From positions 1 to 8,851 of the forward strand of contig CALBPW010000224.1 in NCBI GenBank assembly GCA_937899145.1: a DNA stretch of 8,851 nucleotides, given 5' to 3'. This document shows positions 6,501 to 8,851 of the stretch, piece by piece. A program made the translations under genes and the position numbers. The notes beneath the pieces are model-generated. The model was given only the letters and a program-made list of their open reading frames with translations, searched no databases and had not been told where the DNA came from. The number at the start of each line of letters is the position of its first letter. The stretch's first letter is position 1. The stretch is from an uncultured Bacteroidota bacterium (lineage in GTDB: Bacteria > Bacteroidota > Bacteroidia > Bacteroidales > SZUA-534).

Positions 6501-7430
6501 ACATTAATTTTAGCAATAGTGTGTGCATGCGGTTTAAAAGCGCAAACCGAATTTGCGCCGCTTGGGGCAACGTGGTACTATGGCAATATAGAATCAATGT
6601 TTGGCGATATAGGGTACACCAAGGTAACATCAATTGATACAACCACAATCGATAACAAAAAAGTAAAAATATTGCAATCGGAATATCATTGGAGCGATGG
6701 CGCCATAAGTCCGTCGGACACCATTTATGCCCATCAGTCAGGTGATAGTGTACTATTCTATTTTGATGGTGAATTTCACCTTGTTTACAATTTTGGATTA
6801 AACGTTGGCGACACTTTTGAGATATACAATCCCGACAACAAATACTGCGGCGATGATGGGAATATGTATTACCGCATGGCGATTGAATCTATTAACATAT
6901 TGAATATAAACGAAATACAGCTAAAAGAATTTCATATAACTCCACTCGACCTCCAAACACCTCGCTATTCATCATATATAGAAAAAATAGGTACAACAAA
7001 CAGTCTTTTTGGCGCAGATTGTATTGTTGACGATTTTATGTCAGGTCTTTTTGGAAGTCTGCGCTGCTACGAAGATGCAGAAATCACTCATTATCAATAT
7101 AGTAATGAAGCTTGCGATAGCACATTTGAATTCGATTGGGAGGCATTTTATCGTTGGGAGGACTCAATGAGACGAGTAGATGTGATTGAAAAAGAAGACT
7201 TAGAATGGAATTTATTTTACTCACAATCAGATAAATCTATTGTAATTAACACATATAATAGTTGTGAGCCGTGCATCATCAAAATCTTTGATATGAACGG
7301 CCGCATAATTTATAGCAGTTTGTTTGAACCAAAAGCGCAAACAAATGTTGCTCTTGAAAGAAACGGTATTTATATAACATTGATTATCAGTAATAATGGG
7401 AGATATTATAAAAAAATTATTGCTTATTAG
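6483..7430 (+). CDS. Secreted T9SS-sorted protein of unknown function
   Basis: 315 aa. The signal peptide is residues 1-20 (cleavage KA|Q), sharing MKKYAL and the underlying DNA with the lipoprotein at 4523. The mature protein opens with FAPLGATWYYG, a beginning often seen in T9SS-exported Bacteroidetes proteins, followed by about 220 residues of mixed beta structure with Asp/Tyr-rich stretches (DTIYAHQSGDSVLFYFDGEF, GLNVGDTF). No catalytic motif is recognised. Residues about 245-315 match a type A sorting domain: FYSQSDKSIVIN, IIKIFDMNGRIIYSS, RNGIYITLIISNNGRYYKKI. This domain is clearly diverged from that of the S74 protein, so the two are not recent duplicates. The last 35 nt overlap the start of the M43 peptidase gene, indicating co-transcription. 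It may be a surface adhesin or binding protein, but the sequence does not decide. Confidence 0.83.
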   Translation: MKKYALTLILAIVCACGLKAQTEFAPLGATWYYGNIESMFGDIGYTKVTSIDTTTIDNKKVKILQSEYHWSDGAISPSDTIYAHQSGDSVLFYFDGEFHLVYNFGLNVGDTFEIYNPDNKYCGDDGNMYYRMAIESINILNINEIQLKEFHITPLDLQTPRYSSYIEKIGTTNSLFGADCIVDDFMSGLFGSLRCYEDAEITHYQYSNEACDSTFEFDWEAFYRWEDSMRRVDVIEKEDLEWNLFYSQSDKSIVINTYNSCEPCIIKIFDMNGRIIYSSLFEPKAQTNVALERNGIYITLIISNNGRYYKKIIAY

Positions 7431-8457
7431 TTGTTTAAGCAGTATTTCAATAATGACGTTTGCTCAAAATTTTAGTTGTGTTTCTGTCGCACAAAACAAA
7501 GCCGTTTTGTATGCAAAAAACGAATTGGCACAAACAAATACGCAAAAAACAATCAGGGTAATAATACATTTCCCCTTAAAATCAAATGAAACAGGAAATT
7601 TTACAGAAACAAAGGATTGTAATGGAAAAGTATCTGATTATAATGGATATTGGTTTGCGGAAAAATTAATAGAGAGGTCTAATTATTGCCTTCGGAATAA
7701 TGAAAAAATGACACAGCAATTGTCATACAAACCGATACCAATAAAACCAATAAACATACAATTTGAATTGGCAGGTGTCATATTTCATAGAGACAATGAC
7801 CTATTTTATTACACAAAAAAAGATTCAAATTCTCCTGAAAAAATAGCCAATAGCACAACATTAAGTCGTGCAGCAAAAGCTATTGAATCGAGCCTGAACG
7901 AAAGTGCAATACATGTTTTTTTGTACAAAGGCGCATGGGGAAATGGAATAGCTTATATATCCAGCAACGTCTGTGTTGTATCAGGGGTTGATGTAGCATT
8001 TAATGGTTATATGAACGATATTGGAAACAATTGGTGGTTTGATGCTCGGATTGCAAGTGCTGTGGTACATGAGATAGGGCATTGCTTAAGTTTGGAACAT
8101 CCAAAATTAAGTGCAGAGGGGATACAATGTAAATCTCAATATTGCACTTACGATGATGGTTGTAGTGATACTCCATCATATCAAGAATTGGTAGCAGATG
8201 GCTATAAAAATCCTTACGAATGGTGCGGCGAAGAAAGCTCAAATAATATAATGGATTATAGTTGTAACCAATCGGCATGGACACCCCAACAAATAGAAAA
8301 AGTACATTTAAATATTGCACAAAGAAAGTACTTGTATCCAAATTCTTTTAAATCTAACGTAGTAACAATATCAGGTACTATAAAACAAGGAAACAAAGTG
8401 GTAATTGCAAAAAATGTTAGCGTTCAAAATGTATCGGTATCACAAAATAGGGCATAA
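7396..8457 (+). CDS. Secreted M43-type metzincin metallopeptidase, C-terminus lost at a sequence junction
   Basis: 353 codons as read. ATG 7396 is kept despite a 35-nt overlap with the preceding gene, because only it gives a signal peptide (IIKKLLLISCLSSISIMTFA, cleaved before QNF). Residues about 50-130 look like a propeptide. The zinc site is HEIGHCLSLEH (His225, Glu226, His229, His235; the usual Gly of the metzincin motif is Ser here). SDTP (257-260) and the Met-turn NNIMDYS (Met286), followed by WTPQQIEKV, fit family M43 (pappalysin/cytophagalysin type). Several Cys (245, 250, 256, 277, 290) suggest disulfides. After PNSF (318) a Val/Asn repeat tail begins (NVSVQNVSVSQN), like the beta-stalk of the C13 protein. 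It then stops in R-A-stop where the base composition changes, so the last two residues and the stop are probably foreign and about 30-40 native residues missing. Role: protein degradation outside the cytoplasm together with the C13 enzyme. Confidence 0.85.
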   Translation: MGDIIKKLLLISCLSSISIMTFAQNFSCVSVAQNKAVLYAKNELAQTNTQKTIRVIIHFPLKSNETGNFTETKDCNGKVSDYNGYWFAEKLIERSNYCLRNNEKMTQQLSYKPIPIKPINIQFELAGVIFHRDNDLFYYTKKDSNSPEKIANSTTLSRAAKAIESSLNESAIHVFLYKGAWGNGIAYISSNVCVVSGVDVAFNGYMNDIGNNWWFDARIASAVVHEIGHCLSLEHPKLSAEGIQCKSQYCTYDDGCSDTPSYQELVADGYKNPYEWCGEESSNNIMDYSCNQSAWTPQQIEKVHLNIAQRKYLYPNSFKSNVVTISGTIKQGNKVVIAKNVSVQNVSVSQNRA

Positions 8458-8460
8458 GCC
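8445..8460. other. Composition junction: Bacteroidetes DNA to GC-rich phage-like DNA
   Basis: Left of about 8449 the DNA is AT-rich and codes for the M43 tail. Right of it GC rises sharply: the row 8581-8640 has 39 G/C of 60 by hand count, compared with 13 of 60 in the C13 row 5461-5520. Codon choice shifts to CTC/CTG/GCC, and strong Shine-Dalgarno sites appear. No inverted repeat, target duplication or integrase is visible at the join. It fits an assembly chimera, or less likely an insertion. Confidence 0.75.
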
Positions 8461-8474
8461 AGACCGCTCTTCGG

Positions 8475-8480
8475 AAAGGA
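8475..8480 (+). promoter_or_regulatory. Shine-Dalgarno site of the small phage protein
   Basis: AAAGGA, 10 nt before ATG 8491, sets the start of the small gene. A real Shine-Dalgarno here contrasts with the weak or absent sites of the genes to the left. Confidence 0.65.
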
Positions 8481-8490
8481 TGATGCAGCT

Positions 8491-8691
8491 ATGAGACACA
8501 CACTAAACATCAAAGTCTCGAAGAAACGAGCCAACGGCGGCGTTCTTGCCTGCAGGCAGGTCACGGTGAGGGAAAGACTCCTGCGTTTCCTGCTCGGCAG
8601 TCCCGTGAGGCTCACAGTCCTCGTTCCCGGTGACAGCGTGGACGAGGTGGCAATTAAGGAGGTGGCGGACAGCGATGATGAATCCGAATGA
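8491..8691 (+). CDS. Small phage-type protein preceding a helicase
   Basis: 66 aa, soluble, with no signal peptide. It begins MRHTLNIKVSKKRANGGVLA and continues CRQVTVRERLLRFLLGSP, VRLTVLVPGDSVDEVAIKEV, then an acidic tail. From memory this resembles a conserved short protein of Firmicutes phages and prophages that sits just upstream of a SNF2/DEAD helicase in the early replication module; its molecular role is not known to me. The context agrees: the next gene is such a helicase and overlaps its last codons. GC content and codon use differ completely from the genes to the left, so it is not part of the exported-protein cluster. An overlapping minus-strand open frame (8503-8712) is a shadow. 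Confidence 0.75.
   Translation: MRHTLNIKVSKKRANGGVLACRQVTVRERLLRFLLGSPVRLTVLVPGDSVDEVAIKEVADSDDESE
8655..8664 (+). promoter_or_regulatory. Perfect Shine-Dalgarno site of the helicase gene
   Basis: TAAGGAGGTG is fully complementary to the 16S rRNA 3' end of typical Gram-positive bacteria. It lies inside the small phage gene, 12 nt before ATG 8675 (a second ATG follows at 8678). Confidence 0.7.
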
Positions 8692-8851
8692 CCTCCGAAA
8701 GATGCCTATCAAGGTACAGCCGTACCGACACCAGCAGAGAGCCTACGAGTTCACGCTCGGTCTGTTCGGACTCCTGCCGTCACAGGTAAGGAGCGGCGGA
8801 GCCGCCTTGCTGATGGAAATGGGCACGGGGAAGAGTTTGACCACCATCGGC
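8675..8851 (+). CDS. Phage SNF2/DEAD-type helicase, 3'-truncated by the window edge
   Basis: 59 residues are visible, running off the right edge. They begin MMNPNDLRKMPIKVQPYRHQ, where PYRHQQRAYEF is the Q-motif-like region of SNF2-type superfamily 2 helicases. GAALLMEMGTGKSLTTIG then carries motif I (Walker A, G-T-G-K-S), which binds ATP. Such helicases lie in replication modules of Firmicutes phages and prophages. The start is either ATG 8675 or the next codon, ATG 8678; it overlaps the upstream 66-aa gene by 17 nt in another frame, as is common in phage operons. The identification as a DNA-dependent ATPase/helicase is firm from motif I and its surroundings; the exact subfamily cannot be judged from this fragment. 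Confidence 0.82.
   Translation, partial: MMNPNDLRKMPIKVQPYRHQQRAYEFTLGLFGLLPSQVRSGGAALLMEMGTGKSLTTIG

Noticed and set aside
2535..8449. CRISPR array, tRNA, rRNA or transposase in the cluster
   Set aside because: No regularly spaced repeats, cloverleaf-like sequence or transposase motif was seen; the only notable repeat is the two-copy sorting-domain tail.
8547..8558. 12-bp palindrome TGCCTGCAGGCA
   Set aside because: It lies inside the small phage coding region and is explained by codons; no partner copy or site context is seen.
8503..8712. Minus-strand open frames near the right end (8503-8712 and 8424-8615)
   Set aside because: They are opposite-strand shadows of the small phage gene; one also spans the junction. 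They have no recognisable domains.
8450..8851. Phage genes as part of a Bacteroidetes prophage or defence island
   Set aside because: The gene order is a replication module without an integration end, and the translation signals and GC fit another host; a chimera is more likely.

Overview
The window looks like uncultured Bacteroidales DNA up to about position 8449, then changes abruptly to DNA that resembles a Firmicutes (Clostridia-type) phage. The Bacteroidetes assignment rests on type IX secretion (T9SS) C-terminal sorting domains, lysine-rich signal peptides of the MKK type, a lipoprotein with a C-K-K-D start, a membrane-anchored TPR/coiled-coil/HTH regulator of the kind common in this phylum, weak or absent Shine-Dalgarno sites, and a TAnnTTTG-type promoter box. 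Everything here is read from sequence by eye; no database search was run.

Layout. (1) 3-731: 5'-truncated triosephosphate isomerase gene (tpiA), closed by a strong rho-independent terminator at 778-812. A second small hairpin follows at 813-830. (2) 894-2534, minus strand: a transmembrane one-component regulator, convergent with tpiA and divergent from the cluster that follows. (3) 2535-2858: a divergent intergenic region with no convincing gene and a likely promoter for the regulator. (4) 2859-8457: six genes in a row on the plus strand, every one encoding an exported protein: a small Ig-like (DUF3244-like) protein, a peptidase S74 (self-cleaving chaperone) protein with a T9SS sorting domain, a Cys-rich lipoprotein, a C13 (legumain-like) cysteine peptidase, another T9SS-sorted protein, and an M43-type metallopeptidase that overlaps its upstream neighbour and lacks its natural C-terminus. 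(5) 8450-8851: GC-rich DNA with a small phage protein and the start of a SNF2/DEAD-type helicase, each with a clear Shine-Dalgarno site.

The cluster in (4) reads as a surface/secreted proteolysis locus. Two peptidases of different classes are interleaved with small exported partners, with a membrane regulator facing it. The most telling structure is a 105-nt ungapped repeat of the T9SS sorting-domain end, at 4410-4514 inside the S74 gene and at 6371-6475 as an orphan fragment directly behind the C13 peptidase. In both copies it is followed by a start codon and the same first 18 coding bases. The differences between the copies are mostly synonymous, so the orphan seems to be the tail of a once-functional paralogue whose body was lost when the lipoprotein/C13 pair came to sit in its place.

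The right-hand join at about 8449 truncates the M43 gene and puts phage replication genes next to it in the same direction. A contig chimera is the simplest explanation; a real integration is the alternative.
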